Positions 1-9,775 of a stretch of DNA of 64,000 nt are shown here, piece by piece. How positions within the stretch are numbered: position 1 is the first letter of the stretch; the number at the start of each line of letters is the position of its first letter. The stretch is from Methylorubrum sp. B1-46. GTDB taxonomy: Bacteria > Pseudomonadota > Alphaproteobacteria > Rhizobiales > Beijerinckiaceae. The DNA lies in contig NZ_CP088247.1 of NCBI RefSeq assembly GCF_021117295.1, positions 1,017,501 to 1,081,500 on the forward strand. Direction: 5' to 3'. A model generated the notes under the pieces. That model saw nothing but the letters and a program-made list of their open reading frames with translations, was not told where the DNA came from and searched no databases. The translations under genes were made by a program, and so were the position numbers.

Positions 1-2
1 AC

Positions 3-896
3 GAGTCGCGGGGACGCTCGCGAGAGCAGGCTCATGCCGAGACGCCGGACGACGACGAGGAGGACGAGGGCAACGGCCCGCGGCTCTACCAGAGCCTCTA
101 CGAGACCGGAGCGCGCCACGAGGTGCCGCGCTCGACGGTCGAGGATATCCTCCGGATCTTCAGCTACGACATCGACTTCCAGCGCCGCATCTCGTCGGGC
201 GACGGGATCGACCTGTTCTACACCTACGACGAGGAGGCCGGGCCTGGCGCCTCCGAGCGACCGGAACTGCTCTACGCCGCGCTCAATCTCGGGGGCGAGT
301 CGCGCAAAGTCTATCGCTTCCAGTCCCCGGACGACGGCTCGATCGATTATCTCGACGAGCAGGGCCGCTCGCTGAAAAAGTTCCTGATCCGCAAGCCGAT
401 CGCCGACGGCATCATGCGCTCGGGCTTCGGCTACCGGCGCCACCCGATCCTCGGCTATGCCAAGCTGCATACCGGCGTCGATTGGGCCAACCCGATCGGC
501 ACGCCGATCGTGGCCGCCGGCAACGGCACCGTGATCAAGGCGGAATGGGATTCGGGCTACGGCCGCCGGGTCGAGGTGCAGCACATCAACGGCTACGTCA
601 CGACCTACAACCACATGTCGCGCTTTGCCCGCGGCGTCAGCGCGGGCAGCCGCGTGCGGCAGGGGCAGGTGATCGGCTATGTCGGCTCCACCGGCCTGTC
701 CACCGGCGCCCACCTGCACTACGAGGTGATCATCAACGGCCACTTCGTCGATCCGATGAAGATCCGGGTGCCCCGCGGGCGCGAGCTCGACGGGCGCCTG
801 CTCGCCGAGTTCAAACGCCAGCGCGACCAGACCGAAGCGACGATGCAGAAGTCGAAGACCGCCACGGCGATGGCGCAGCGCGACGCGATGCGGTGA
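3..896 (+). CDS. M23 (LytM-type) metallopeptidase, 5'-truncated by the window edge
   Basis: The frame is open from the left edge to the TGA at 894-896, so the N-terminus lies outside the window. The C-terminal half is a peptidase M23 domain: the HxxxD zinc motif is in HTGVDWA (codons near 468) and the second ligand motif is HLHYE in GAHLHYEV near 711. M23 enzymes cleave peptidoglycan cross-links in the periplasm, or act as catalytically competent or degenerate activators of amidases; both metal motifs are intact here. The visible N-terminal part (about 45 residues) is acidic and probably a linker, followed by a region typical of the OapA/LysM-linked domain ahead of M23. The last 35 residues are charged and probably disordered. 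Whether it has a signal peptide or membrane anchor cannot be seen. Confidence 0.9.
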   Translation, partial: ESRGRSREQAHAETPDDDEEDEGNGPRLYQSLYETGARHEVPRSTVEDILRIFSYDIDFQRRISSGDGIDLFYTYDEEAGPGASERPELLYAALNLGGESRKVYRFQSPDDGSIDYLDEQGRSLKKFLIRKPIADGIMRSGFGYRRHPILGYAKLHTGVDWANPIGTPIVAAGNGTVIKAEWDSGYGRRVEVQHINGYVTTYNHMSRFARGVSAGSRVRQGQVIGYVGSTGLSTGAHLHYEVIINGHFVDPMKIRVPRGRELDGRLLAEFKRQRDQTEATMQKSKTATAMAQRDAMR

Positions 897-1063
897 CACG
901 CAGAGAAAAGATCGGTGCGGCGGGCGCCCAGGCCGACACAATCAGGATCGCGCGAAACAATCGCATCGTGCCTGGCCCCCAGACGGCCACCCGCCGCCCC
1001 TCACGGATTCCCGAAGGACCGATGTGGCACAAGTCCCGGTGAGACGCTGGGTCAACCAAAGGT

Positions 1064-1942
1064 TCAAAACCCGAGCCTTGTCCGTACATCTTCAGCGGTG
1101 ATGCCGCGGGCGCGCAGGTCGGCGAGGGATTCGGAGCCCTTCGACTTGGCGAGCTTCTCGCCGTCCTCGGCTCGGATCAACGCATGGTGGTGATAGGCCG
1201 GCGACGGAAGGCCGAAGAGGCGCTGGAGCAAGGCGTGGAGATCGGTGGCTGCCTCCAGATCCTGACCGCGCACCACGTGGGTGATCCCCTGCAGAGCATC
1301 GTCGCAGACGACCGCGAGGTGGTAGCTCGTCGGCACGTCGCGCCGAACGATCACCGCGTCACCCCATCGGGCCGGCGCGGCAGTGACGGTCTCCAAAGCG
1401 CCGCCATCGGGTGAGACGCGGCGGATGACGGGCAGTTCGGAGACGGAGCGGAGCGCCGCCGGCATGTCGAGGCGCCAGGTATGCGGCTCCCCCCGCTCGC
1501 AGCGCGCCGTCGCTTCGTCGTTCGACAGGTGGCGGCAGGTGCCTGGATACAGGGGGGCGCCGTCGGGATCGCGCGCCGCCGCTTCCCCGCGTGCCGCACG
1601 GGCCGCGACCTCCGCCGCAATCTGCCCCCGTGAGCAGAAGCAGGGATAGATCAGGCCGCGAGTTGCCAATGCATCGCGTGCGGCGGCGTAATCCGGAAAA
1701 TGCTCGGATTGGCGGCGGACGGCCGCCTCGAAGCGCAGCTCGAGCCAATCGAGATCGGTCAGGATGCCGGCCACGAATTCCGGCCGGGAGCGGCCGAGAT
1801 CGATATCCTCGATGCGCAGCAGCAGCCGGCCGCCGAGCCGCTCGGCGATCTGCGCGTTCAGGAGCGCGGAATAGGCGTGGCCGAGATGCAGGCGGCCGTT
1901 CGGGCTCGGCGCGAAGCGCAAAACCGGCTTCCGTTCCCGCAT
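1064..1942 (-). CDS. gluQ: Glutamyl-Q tRNA(Asp) synthetase
   Basis: This is a truncated paralogue of glutamyl-tRNA synthetase that lacks the anticodon-binding domain. The family attaches glutamate to queuosine at position 34 of tRNA(Asp). About 292 residues matches the family length. The class I HIGH motif is seen as HLGH in PSPNGRLHLGHA near the N-terminus and the KMSKS equivalent as KLAKS near the C-terminus. The zinc-site residues are present as CFC followed by a Tyr and Cys in LYPGTC. The start was set at the ATG giving MRERKPVLRFAPSP; an ATG 11 codons upstream (1975) is also in frame. The gene lies 42 bp downstream of a small membrane protein on the same strand. Confidence 0.93.
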   Translation of the reverse strand: MRERKPVLRFAPSPNGRLHLGHAYSALLNAQIAERLGGRLLLRIEDIDLGRSRPEFVAGILTDLDWLELRFEAAVRRQSEHFPDYAAARDALATRGLIYPCFCSRGQIAAEVAARAARGEAAARDPDGAPLYPGTCRHLSNDEATARCERGEPHTWRLDMPAALRSVSELPVIRRVSPDGGALETVTAAPARWGDAVIVRRDVPTSYHLAVVCDDALQGITHVVRGQDLEAATDLHALLQRLFGLPSPAYHHHALIRAEDGEKLAKSKGSESLADLRARGITAEDVRTRLGF

Positions 1943-1984
1943 CCCCCCGTCAGACAGCCGGTGTCCTCCCTTCACGGCTCCGGA

Positions 1985-2278
1985 TCACGGCTCTCCGGTG
2001 CTGCCCAGGCAGGTCATGGGACCGGGCGTGCAGGCGATGCCCGGCAGCGAACAGGCGATCTCCTCCCCGATGCGGCGGCAGACCTTGCAGCCGTCGCCCC
2101 ACTCGGCGCAGTTCGGATTCTGCGCCGGATCCGTGATCGGCGCCGGGGCGGCATGGTGGGCGGGACGCGGCGCCAGAGCTCCGATCAGGACGGTCGCGGC
2201 GACGAGGGCGATCACGGCCCAGGTGACCCGGCGGTCGAGGCGAGCGGTCGGCGGATCGGGGGAGAGGTCGGCGGCCAT
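1985..2278 (-). CDS. Small Cys-rich single-pass membrane or secreted protein, unknown function
   Basis: A 97-residue protein not recognised by family. It has one hydrophobic segment (about residues 19-37), then a Pro/Ala linker and a compact C-terminal part with six cysteines spaced like a small disulphide-rich or metal-binding module. The topology suggests an N-in anchor with the cysteine domain in the periplasm. It is upstream of gluQ on the same strand and may be co-transcribed. The ATG at 2278 follows a GGGGGAGAGG-rich stretch that can serve as ribosome binding site. Codon use resembles its neighbours. Confidence 0.65.
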   Translation of the reverse strand: MAADLSPDPPTARLDRRVTWAVIALVAATVLIGALAPRPAHHAAPAPITDPAQNPNCAEWGDGCKVCRRIGEEIACSLPGIACTPGPMTCLGSTGEP

Positions 2279-2538
2279 GGCAGCGGTGTTCGCGCGGATA
2301 CCGGAGGACTGTCAACGCCGCCGGCCCGGCGGTTCATGGCCGAGGCTGGGCGGGTCCTTCAGCCGCCGCTCACGAAATTGTGGGCGTTGCACGCAAGCGC
2401 CACAGGCAATCTGCGCATGTGAGGCGGGAACTTCCGGCACGCTCGTTGCGATGTCGCAAACCGGACGATCAAGACGCACACTCAGAAAGAAGCGACCTCG
2501 GGAGGAGAGAGACCCACGCCACGACGGAGCCTCCGCGC

Positions 2539-2757
2539 ATGCTCTACGGCCTCTACTTCCTGACCTGCATGGTCGCCAACCCCACCCACTGCGTCATGCG
2601 GGTTCACCGCTTCAACGAGGATATCGTCACGCCGCAGCAATGCCTTTCGGTGGCCCAGCCGCAGATGGCGGCTTGGCAGAACGCACACGGCGACCGCTGG
2701 CGGGTCGCCCGCTTCCGCTGCGGTGCGCCGCCGCGGGATGACGGGACGCGGATCTGA
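2539..2757 (+). CDS. Small hypothetical protein (72 residues)
   Basis: Not recognised. The start at ATG 2539 (MLYGLYFLTCMV) was chosen because the upstream in-frame extension from 2380 is Arg-rich and reads as non-coding. A purine-rich stretch (GGAGGAGAGAG) lies about 30 nt upstream, which is far for a ribosome binding site. The N-terminus is mildly hydrophobic. Three later cysteines and two tryptophans are spread over a compact hydrophilic body. It converges with htpG, whose stop is 31 bp away. It may be a small soluble protein; no function is proposed. Confidence 0.5.
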   Translation: MLYGLYFLTCMVANPTHCVMRVHRFNEDIVTPQQCLSVAQPQMAAWQNAHGDRWRVARFRCGAPPRDDGTRI

Positions 2758-2788
2758 GCCTTCCGCATCCCGCCCCCTCCCCGAGCCC

Positions 2789-4663
2789 TTACGACGCCGG
2801 CTTGGCGGGGGTGCCCGCCAGCGCCGCCGCGACGGCACGGGCGAAGGCCACCGGATCGCGCGGCGTGTCGCCATCCTGAACGCGGGCGAGGTCGAGCAGC
2901 GTGCCGGCCTCGGCCTTCAGATCCGCGCCGGCCTCGGCCCGGTCGTTGAGCGACCGGATCAGGGGGTGGCGCGGGTTGATCTCCAGGATCGGCGCGGAGC
3001 CGCCGAAGCCGCGGCCGGCCCGGCGCAGCAGGCGCTGCATCTGCAGGTCGGGGCCCATGCCGGAGGCGGCGAGCACCACGGCACTGTCGACGAGGCGGTC
3101 CGTGGTCCGCACGTCGGAGACGTCGGGCTCCAGCGCGAGCTTGAGGGCGGCCACCAACTTGTCGGCCGGGGGCGCCTCCTCGGCCGCCTCGCCCTCGGGC
3201 TTGAGCTTGGCGAGGTCGGCCGAGCCTTGCGTGACCGAACGCAGCGGCTTGTCCTCGAACTTGCCCAACTGCTCCGGCCAGAACGCATCGACGTGGTCGG
3301 ACAGCAGCAGCACCTCGACCCCGCGGGCCCGGAATCCTTCGAGCTGGGCGGAGTTCTTGAGCGCCTCCACGTCGTAGGCGACGAGGTAGTAGATCGCCTC
3401 CTGCTCCGGCTTCATGCGCGCGACGTAGTCGGGCAGCGAGGTCCAGCCCTCTTGCGTGGACGAGCGGAAGCGCAGCAGCGGTGCGATCTCGGCGCGGCGC
3501 TCGAAATCCTCGTAGATACCTTCCTTCAGCACCGAGCCGAAATTCTCGAAGAACTTCTGGTATTCCTCGGCCTTCTCCGCGTTCTTCGAGCGGCTCGACA
3601 GCTCGTTGATGACGCGGGTGGTCACGGCGCGGCGGATCTTCTGCAAGGTCGGCGTCGATTGCAGCATCTCGCGGGAGACGTTGAGCGGAAGGTCGTCGGT
3701 ATCGATCACGCCGTGGACGAAGCGCAGCCAGTTCGGCAGCAACTCGGCCTCGTCGGTGATAAACATGCGCCGCACGTGCAGCCGCACCTTGGAGCGCCGG
3801 TCGTCCTCCATCGCCATGAACGGCTTCATGCTCGGCACGAACAGGAGGCCGGTGAATTCGAGCGCGCCCTCGGCCCGCCAGTGCAGCGTCGCCCAGGGCT
3901 CGTCGAAACCGTGGCTGACGGTGCGGTAGAACTCCTTGTACTGCTCTTCCGTGATCTCGGATTTCGGCTTGCGCCAGAGGGCGGTGCCCCGGTTGGCCGC
4001 CTCCTCCTTGCCCTCCGCGTCGCGGATCGCGATCGGCACGGCGATGTTGTCGGCCCATTTGCGCACGACGTGATCGAGCCGGTAGCTCTCCAGATACTCG
4101 TCGGCATCCTCCTTCAGATGCAGCACGATGTCGGTGCCGGCCTGTTCGCGGGCGGCCGGCTCGAGAGTGTAGCTGCCCTTGCCGTCGGAGGCCCAGGTCC
4201 AGGCCTCGTCCGCACCCGCCCGGCGCGAGGTGACGGTGACGCGGTCGGCCACCATGAAGGCGGAGTAGAAGCCGACGCCGAACTGGCCGATCAGGCTCGG
4301 GCGCAGATCCTCGCCCTCGCCGCCCTTGGTCTCGCCGAGCGCCTGGGAGAAGGCGCGGGTGCCGGAGCGGGCGATGGTGCCGAGGTTCTGGGCCAGATCC
4401 TCCTTGCTCATGCCGATGCCGGAATCGGAGATGGTGAGCGTGCGCGCCGCCTTGTCGGGGGCAATCAGCACCCGGGCGTCGGAGGGGAGCGCCAGGGCCT
4501 CGTTGGTCAGCGCCTCGAAGCGGCGCCGGTCGGTCGCGTCGGCAGCATTGGCCACCAGCTCGCGCAGGAAGATCTCGCGGTCGGAATAGAGCGCGTGGAC
4601 GACGAGATCCAACAGGCGCCCGACCTCGGCACCGAATTCGTGCCGCTCTACCGTCTCGCTCAA
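2789..4663 (-). CDS. htpG: Molecular chaperone HtpG (Hsp90)
   Basis: Bacterial Hsp90: an ATP-dependent homodimeric cytosolic chaperone. The GHKL ATPase motifs are visible: [12 protein letters not shown] (the E and N that bind Mg-ATP, with Ala in place of the usual Ser after Asn), then [11 protein letters not shown] and [14 protein letters not shown]. Middle and C-terminal dimerisation regions follow to the end. The start was set at TTG 4663 ([14 protein letters not shown]) because GGGGAG sits 7 nt upstream and the resulting 624 residues equal the usual family length; the ATG at 4777 would add 38 residues of low-complexity sequence. A perfect 16-bp palindrome lies about 55 bp upstream of the TTG. 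The C-terminus is Ala-rich, ending AGTPAKPAS. Confidence 0.97.
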   Translation of the reverse strand: MSETVERHEFGAEVGRLLDLVVHALYSDREIFLRELVANAADATDRRRFEALTNEALALPSDARVLIAPDKAARTLTISDSGIGMSKEDLAQNLGTIARSGTRAFSQALGETKGGEGEDLRPSLIGQFGVGFYSAFMVADRVTVTSRRAGADEAWTWASDGKGSYTLEPAAREQAGTDIVLHLKEDADEYLESYRLDHVVRKWADNIAVPIAIRDAEGKEEAANRGTALWRKPKSEITEEQYKEFYRTVSHGFDEPWATLHWRAEGALEFTGLLFVPSMKPFMAMEDDRRSKVRLHVRRMFITDEAELLPNWLRFVHGVIDTDDLPLNVSREMLQSTPTLQKIRRAVTTRVINELSSRSKNAEKAEEYQKFFENFGSVLKEGIYEDFERRAEIAPLLRFRSSTQEGWTSLPDYVARMKPEQEAIYYLVAYDVEALKNSAQLEGFRARGVEVLLLSDHVDAFWPEQLGKFEDKPLRSVTQGSADLAKLKPEGEAAEEAPPADKLVAALKLALEPDVSDVRTTDRLVDSAVVLAASGMGPDLQMQRLLRRAGRGFGGSAPILEINPRHPLIRSLNDRAEAGADLKAEAGTLLDLARVQDGDTPRDPVAFARAVAAALAGTPAKPAS

Positions 4664-4717
4664 AGGCTTACTCCCCGTCTGGCGTGCCGCACCGGAACGC
4701 CCGCGCGGACGCGGCGG

Positions 4718-4733
4718 GTGTTCGGCCGAACAC
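4718..4733. promoter_or_regulatory. Perfect 16-bp palindrome upstream of htpG
   Basis: GTGTTCGGCCGAACAC is its own reverse complement across all 16 bases. It lies in the 152-bp non-coding gap between htpG and the next gene, 55 bp before the TTG start. It could be a dimeric operator or a hairpin in the leader; no assignment to a regulator can be made from sequence alone. It does not match the CIRCE heat-shock element. Confidence 0.4.
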
Positions 4734-4815
4734 GCGAAAAGCGGGGGCGATATGCCCATGGCAAGACGGCAATTCAATCGCCGTGGGCGTGAGCCGGCGG
4801 CGAAATCGTCGCGTT

Positions 4816-5130
4816 TTAGGCCGCCAGGGCTGTCGGTGCCGCGGGGTTCACGGCCGGCGCCGCCTCGATCTGCCCGTGCACCGTATCGAACGCGGTGCGG
4901 ATGGCCGCCACCGCATCCTCGACCGCGACCAGGGCGGCGAGTTGCACGTTGCCGGGAATCTCGCCGACGCGGCGCGTCGCCAGCACAATGGAATGCTCGA
5001 GCCGCAACAGTTCTTCCTCGGCACTCGCACCGGAAAGATCGGCCAACCGCTGAAGTGCGGCTTCGAGAGCATGGCGCAAGACAAGTGTTCTCACGCGATC
5101 CTGTAGGATCGCCCGGTCGTTTTGCTTCAT
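4816..5130 (-). CDS. Hypothetical helical protein
   Basis: Not recognised. About 104 residues from ATG 5130 ([13 protein letters not shown]); in-frame ATGs at 5166 (preceded by AGGA at 4 nt) and 5247 are alternatives. The body is Ala/Leu/Glu-rich and predicted almost wholly helical, with no cysteine-based site, signal peptide or membrane segment in the shorter form. The C-terminus is Pro/Ala-rich. It stands alone between htpG and the hydrolase gene. Confidence 0.55.
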   Translation of the reverse strand: MKQNDRAILQDRVRTLVLRHALEAALQRLADLSGASAEEELLRLEHSIVLATRRVGEIPGNVQLAALVAVEDAVAAIRTAFDTVHGQIEAAPAVNPAAPTALAA

Positions 5131-5450
5131 GTGTGGAGATACCTGCCGAATCGCGAGGACGATCATGTCATCCTGCTCGCAGCCGCGCAGTTCCTTTTGT
5201 GCAACATTCGTAAAAAGGCAGAAGCACGACCGGAACCATTTCAGCATTCCGGGAATTCGGTCGCCTCGAGCAACCCTCGATCGCAGACATCAGGAAGCCT
5301 CGGCCGCAGGGAAGCCGGTTGCGCGGCCGGCGAATGCCCGGGCTGCGCGGCCACCGAAAGCGTGGCGGTTGCCCTGCGCGTCTGCGCGTGGTCCTGATCC
5401 TGCTTCTCGGCCGCGTCCCGGCCGACCTCAGGTTTCGTCAGAGTCCGATC

Positions 5451-7046
5451 ATGCCCGATACGCCCGTCTTCGCCCATGCGGCCGTCGCCGCCCCCCACGC
5501 GCTCGCGGCTACGGCCGGGCAGAACGTGTTGGCGCAGGGGGGCAATGCCATCGAGGCGATGGTCGCCATGGCCGCGGCGATCGCGGTGGTCTACCCGCAC
5601 ATGAACGGCATCGGCGGCGACGGCTTCTGGCTGATCCGGGAAAAGAACGGCCGGGTGCGCGGCATCGAGGCCTGCGGCCCGGCCGGCAGGCTCGCCACCC
5701 GCGCCCGCTACCGGGAGAAGGGCCTCGAGGCGATCCCCTCCCGCGGCCCCGATGCGGCGGTGACGGTGGCCGGCACGGTCGGCGGCTGGCGCCTTGCCCT
5801 CGACATGGCCCGTGCCTTCGGCGGCCGCCTGCCCCTTGACGCGATCCTCGCCGACGCGATCCGCCACGCCCGCGCCGGCTGCCCGGTCTCGGCTTCGGAA
5901 GCGCGCTACGTGCCGAAGGAGCTCGACACGCTCCACGACGCGCCGAATTTTGCAAAAACCTATCTCGATGACGGCAAGCCCTACGCGGCGGGCGCGATCC
6001 GAACGCAGCCCAAGCTCGCCGACACCCTGACCCAACTCGTCCATGCCGGGCTCGACGACTTCTACCGCGGCGATATCGGCCGCGAGATCGCCGCCGATCT
6101 GGAGCGCCTCGGCGCGCCGGTGACCCGCGCCGACCTTGATGCCTATTCGGCCAAGGAGCGGGCGCCCCTGACGCTGCGTCGGCGCGACGCCACGCTCTAC
6201 AACTTCCCGCCGCCGACCCAGGGCCTCGCGGCGCTCATCATCCTCGGGATCTTCGAGCGGCTGAACATCGCCGAGCCGGAGAGCACCGCGCATTATCACG
6301 GCCTGATCGAGGCGACGAAGCGCGCCTTCGCCATCCGCGACCGCTTCGTCACCGATTTCGACCGCCTCAAAGGCGACCCGGCCGCCTTCCTCGATTCCAA
6401 GCGCCTCGACCGTGAGGCAGCGCTGATCGACATGGCGCGCGCGGCGAGCATCCCCGTGCGCTCGGGCGAGGGCGATACCGTCTGGATGGGCGCCATCGAC
6501 AACGAGGGCATGGCCGTGTCCTTCATCCAGTCGGTCTACTGGGAATACGGCTCCGGCACGGTGCTGCCCGCCACGGGCATCTGCTGGCAGAACCGCGGCA
6601 TGTCGTTCTCGCTCGATCCGAACGCGGTGAACCCGCTGGAGCCGGGCCGGCGCCCGTTCCACACCCTGATCCCGGCGCTCGCCGCCTTCGACGACGGCCG
6701 GGTGATGTCCTACGGCTCCATGGGCGGCGACGGGCAGCCGCAATTCCAGGCCCAGATTTTTTCGCGCTACGCCGATTACGGAATGTCGGTGGCCGACGCG
6801 GTCGATGCGCCGCGCCTGCTCTACGGCCGCACCTGGGGCGCCGAGTCGCTCAGCGTGAAGGTCGAGGACCGCTTCGATCCGGGCTGCATCGCGGCGCTGC
6901 GGCGCTTGGGCCACGATATCGAGGAACTGGGCGGCGCCTATATCGACTCACTCGGTCATGCCGGCATGCTGGTGCGCCACGTCAAGGACGGGCGGATCGA
7001 AGCAACGCACGATCCGCGCTCCGACGGTGGCGCGGCGGGACTCTGA
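5451..7046 (+). CDS. Gamma-glutamyltranspeptidase-family hydrolase, cytosolic (YwrD/HpxW-like)
   Basis: N-terminal-nucleophile hydrolase of the gamma-glutamyltransferase fold. The precursor of 531 residues should self-cleave before Thr343 in GEGDTVWMGAIDNEG, giving large and small subunits. The substrate-pocket glycines are in MNGIGGDGFW near the N-terminus, and the small subunit carries SYGSMGGDGQPQFQ. There is no signal peptide, unlike classical periplasmic GGT. This resembles the cytosolic branch that includes YwrD and oxamate amidohydrolase HpxW. The start at ATG 5451 (MPDTPVFAH) is preceded by non-coding-like sequence. An oxalate/formate antiporter lies three genes downstream, so an oxamate or oxalate-related substrate is possible, but glutathione-type substrates are not excluded. 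Confidence 0.85.
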   Translation: MPDTPVFAHAAVAAPHALAATAGQNVLAQGGNAIEAMVAMAAAIAVVYPHMNGIGGDGFWLIREKNGRVRGIEACGPAGRLATRARYREKGLEAIPSRGPDAAVTVAGTVGGWRLALDMARAFGGRLPLDAILADAIRHARAGCPVSASEARYVPKELDTLHDAPNFAKTYLDDGKPYAAGAIRTQPKLADTLTQLVHAGLDDFYRGDIGREIAADLERLGAPVTRADLDAYSAKERAPLTLRRRDATLYNFPPPTQGLAALIILGIFERLNIAEPESTAHYHGLIEATKRAFAIRDRFVTDFDRLKGDPAAFLDSKRLDREAALIDMARAASIPVRSGEGDTVWMGAIDNEGMAVSFIQSVYWEYGSGTVLPATGICWQNRGMSFSLDPNAVNPLEPGRRPFHTLIPALAAFDDGRVMSYGSMGGDGQPQFQAQIFSRYADYGMSVADAVDAPRLLYGRTWGAESLSVKVEDRFDPGCIAALRRLGHDIEELGGAYIDSLGHAGMLVRHVKDGRIEATHDPRSDGGAAGL

Positions 7047-7133
7047 GGCGGGCCAGGGTTACACCACCCGAGGCACGCGATACCTTCCGCGCCAAAGCCC
7101 GCCCGACGAGCGGGCATGACGGGAGGCACCGCC

Positions 7134-8771
7134 TTGTCCCACTTCATCAATGACCGCGCCGGCCTCGTCACCGACGCCATCGACGGGCTCGTCGCCGGCA
7201 GCGGCGGAGCGCTGGCGCGGCTCGACGGCTACCCCGAGATCCGCGTCGTGCTGCGGGCCGAGCCGGAACCCGGAAAGGTCGCCATCGTCTCCGGTGGCGG
7301 CTCGGGGCACGAGCCAGCCCATGCCGGCTTCGTCGGGCCCGGCCTGCTCGCGGCGGCGGTGTGCGGCGACGTGTTCGCCTCCCCCTCCGTCGAAGCCGTG
7401 CTCGCCGGGATCCTGGCGGTGACGGGCGAGGCCGGCTGCGTCCTCATCGTGAAGAACTATGCCGGCGACCGGCTGAATTTCGGCCTCGCCGCCGAGCGGG
7501 CCCGCGCGCTCGGCCGCCGGGTCGAGACGGTGCTGGTGGCCGACGACATCGCCCTGCCGGAGGCGGCCCGGCCGCGGGGGCTCGCCGGGACGCTCCTCGT
7601 CCACAAGGCCGCGGGCCACGCCGCCGCCTCGGGCGCTCCCCTGGGAGAGGTGGCGGCGCTGGCCCGGCGCACGGCCGCCGCCGTGCGCACCCTCGGCATC
7701 GCCGTCTCCACCGCGACGATCCCGGGCACCCGGCCGGAGCCGCGCTTGGCGGAAGGCCAAGCGGAACTCGGCCTCGGCATCCACGGCGAGCCCGGCATCG
7801 AGCGCATCGACCTGCCCCGCGCCGACGCGCTCGCCGCGCGCATGACCGCACGTTTTCCCGCCCCCATCGCGGGGGCCGAGCGGCTGGCGCTCCTCGTCAA
7901 CAATCTCGGCTCGACCACCGCCCTCGAGATGGCGGTTCTGACGAAGGCGGTGCTCGCGACCGATCTCGGCCGCCGGGTGCGGCTGTTGCTCGGTCCGTCC
8001 CCGGTCATGACGGCGCTCGACATGCACGGCGCCTCCCTCACCTTCCTGGCGCTGGACGAGACCATCGAGGCGGCGCTTCTCGCCGAGACGCCGGTCGCCG
8101 CCTGGCCGCGCGCGCGGGTCCTGCACGCGCCGATCGTCCGGCCGCTGCCAGAGGGGGTCTCCGGCGGTCCGGCGCCGACGCCCTCGCGGGATCCGGCCGT
8201 CGCCGCCCGGATCGAGGCGGTGTGCCGGGCGCTGATTGCGGCGGAAGCCTCGCTCAACGCCCTCGATGCGCGGGTGGGTGACGGGGATACCGGCTCCACC
8301 TTCGCCGAGGGCGCACGCGCCGTCCTGGCCGATCTCGACCGTCTGCCGCAGGCCGAGCCCGCCGCGCTCTGCCGCGCGCTGGGCGAGCGCCTCGGGCGCG
8401 CTACGGGCGGGTCGAGCGGCGTGCTGCTCTCGATCTTCTTCACCGCGGCCGGCGCGGCGCTCGCCGCCGGGGCCGATTGGGCGAAAGCCTGCGCCGCCGG
8501 GGTGGAGCGGGTGCGCGAGATCGGCGGCGCAGGCCCGGGCGACCGCACGATGCTCGACGCGGCGATTCCGGCGGTCGAGGCGCTGGCGGCCTCCGGGATC
8601 GGCGCGGCGGCGCGCGCTGCCCGCACAGGGGCGGAGGCGACCGCCAGGATGGAGCGGGCCGGCACCGGCCGCTCCAGCTACCTCGCCGGCAGCGACCTGA
8701 AGGGCCATCCCGATCCCGGCGCCGTCGCGGTGGCGACCGCCTTCGAGGCACTGGCCGCTGAAACGCCCTGA
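7134..8771 (+). CDS. dhaK: Dihydroxyacetone kinase, fused DhaK-DhaL, ATP-dependent type
   Basis: Phosphorylates dihydroxyacetone (and often glyceraldehyde) in the cytosol. The DhaK domain (about residues 1-325) has the SGGGSGHEPAHAG binding motif and the substrate-binding histidine in GLGIHGEPGIER. The DhaL domain (about 350-545) has the ADP/Mg motif ARVGDGDTGSTF and GGSSGVLLSIFF. The fusion in one chain indicates ATP use, as in Citrobacter-type enzymes, rather than the PTS-linked three-subunit form. The start was placed at TTG 7134 (LSHFIND) because GGGAGG sits 7 nt upstream and other DhaK proteins begin three residues before FIND; ATG 7116 is the alternative. It lies 87 bp after the GGT-family gene and may be in the same unit. 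In a methylotroph it could feed dihydroxyacetone into triose phosphates. Confidence 0.92.
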   Translation: MSHFINDRAGLVTDAIDGLVAGSGGALARLDGYPEIRVVLRAEPEPGKVAIVSGGGSGHEPAHAGFVGPGLLAAAVCGDVFASPSVEAVLAGILAVTGEAGCVLIVKNYAGDRLNFGLAAERARALGRRVETVLVADDIALPEAARPRGLAGTLLVHKAAGHAAASGAPLGEVAALARRTAAAVRTLGIAVSTATIPGTRPEPRLAEGQAELGLGIHGEPGIERIDLPRADALAARMTARFPAPIAGAERLALLVNNLGSTTALEMAVLTKAVLATDLGRRVRLLLGPSPVMTALDMHGASLTFLALDETIEAALLAETPVAAWPRARVLHAPIVRPLPEGVSGGPAPTPSRDPAVAARIEAVCRALIAAEASLNALDARVGDGDTGSTFAEGARAVLADLDRLPQAEPAALCRALGERLGRATGGSSGVLLSIFFTAAGAALAAGADWAKACAAGVERVREIGGAGPGDRTMLDAAIPAVEALAASGIGAAARAARTGAEATARMERAGTGRSSYLAGSDLKGHPDPGAVAVATAFEALAAETP

Positions 8772-8807
8772 GACGTCCTCCCTTTGATGGCTTCGCTCGC
8801 TCCTTCT

Positions 8808-8860
8808 GTCATTGCGAGGCGAAGCCGTGGGCTGAGACCCGAAACGACGGCCTGGAAGTA
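8808..8860 (+). repeat. Partial copy of dispersed palindromic repeat, family A
   Basis: GTCATTGCGAGGCGAAGCCG at 8808-8827 matches one arm of the roughly 90-bp family A elements at 23329, 37359, 42512 and 47430. The second arm is degenerate here. It sits between the dihydroxyacetone kinase and methyltransferase genes. Confidence 0.5.
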
Positions 8861-8877
8861 GAGTGAGACGACAGAGG

Positions 8878-9723
8878 ATGAGCACCCTGAACAAGGACCA
8901 GAGCGAGTACTGGAACGGCGAGGTCGGACAGCGCTGGGCCGCCTACCACCAAGCGCTCGACTCCGCCTTCGCGCCCTTCACCGAGGCGCTGTTCGCCAGC
9001 GCCGCGCTCAAGCCCGGCGAGCGCGTGCTCGATATCGGCTGCGGATCGGGCGACACCGCGCTCATCGCCGCGCGGCAGGTCGGGAGCGGCGGCCATGTGA
9101 CCGGCGCGGACCTGTCCGAACCGCTGCTGGCGGTCGGCCGCGAGCGGGCGGCGCGGGAGGGGCCGGGCGCCGCCCCGATCGCGTGGCTTCGGGCCGATGC
9201 CCAGGATCACGCCTTCGAGGGACGCTTCGACCACGCCCTTTCGCGTTTCGGTGTGATGTTCTTCGAGGATTCCGCCGACGCCTTCGCCAATATCCGCCGC
9301 TCCCTCGCGGAAGGCGGACGGCTGAGCTTCCTCTGCTGGCGCAGCATGGCGGAGAATGCCTGGGTCACGGTTCCCCGCGACGCCGTGCTGCCGCTCCTGC
9401 CCGAGGTCGAGCCACCGCAGCCCGGCATGCCCGGCCCGTTCCGCTTCGCCGCACCGGACACGCTCCTGCCTATTCTTGAGGCAGCCGGCTTTCGTGCCAT
9501 CGCCTGCCAACCGGTCGATCGGACGATGCGAGTCGGCGTGACGATCTCGGCCGCAGCCGACTTCGTCGCGACGCGGGGACCCGTTGCCCGCCTGCTGCGC
9601 GACCGCGATCCGGCTCTGCAGGCGGCTGCCTTGAAAATCATCACAGAGCTTTTCACCGAAAGCTTCGGAACGGGCCCGGTCGATCTCGGCGCCGCCTGCT
9701 GGCTCGTCACAGCGCGAACCTGA
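8878..9723 (+). CDS. Class I SAM-dependent methyltransferase, substrate unknown
   Basis: A Rossmann-fold methyltransferase of 281 residues. The SAM-binding motif I is VLDIGCGSGDTAL, with the acidic motif II residue in TGADLSEPLL and motif III near LRADAQDHAF. The N-terminus (NKDQSEYWNGEVGQRW) is typical of UbiE/Methyltransf_11-type small-molecule methyltransferases. The start is ATG 8878 (MSTLNKDQ); GTG 8863 is an in-frame alternative. The substrate cannot be told from the sequence or from the neighbours. Confidence 0.85.
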   Translation: MSTLNKDQSEYWNGEVGQRWAAYHQALDSAFAPFTEALFASAALKPGERVLDIGCGSGDTALIAARQVGSGGHVTGADLSEPLLAVGRERAAREGPGAAPIAWLRADAQDHAFEGRFDHALSRFGVMFFEDSADAFANIRRSLAEGGRLSFLCWRSMAENAWVTVPRDAVLPLLPEVEPPQPGMPGPFRFAAPDTLLPILEAAGFRAIACQPVDRTMRVGVTISAAADFVATRGPVARLLRDRDPALQAAALKIITELFTESFGTGPVDLGAACWLVTART

Positions 9724-9775
9724 GGTTCGGCTCTGGCACGTCCTTTGCTGCGCTGCCGGCGCCGCAAGGGAGTGA

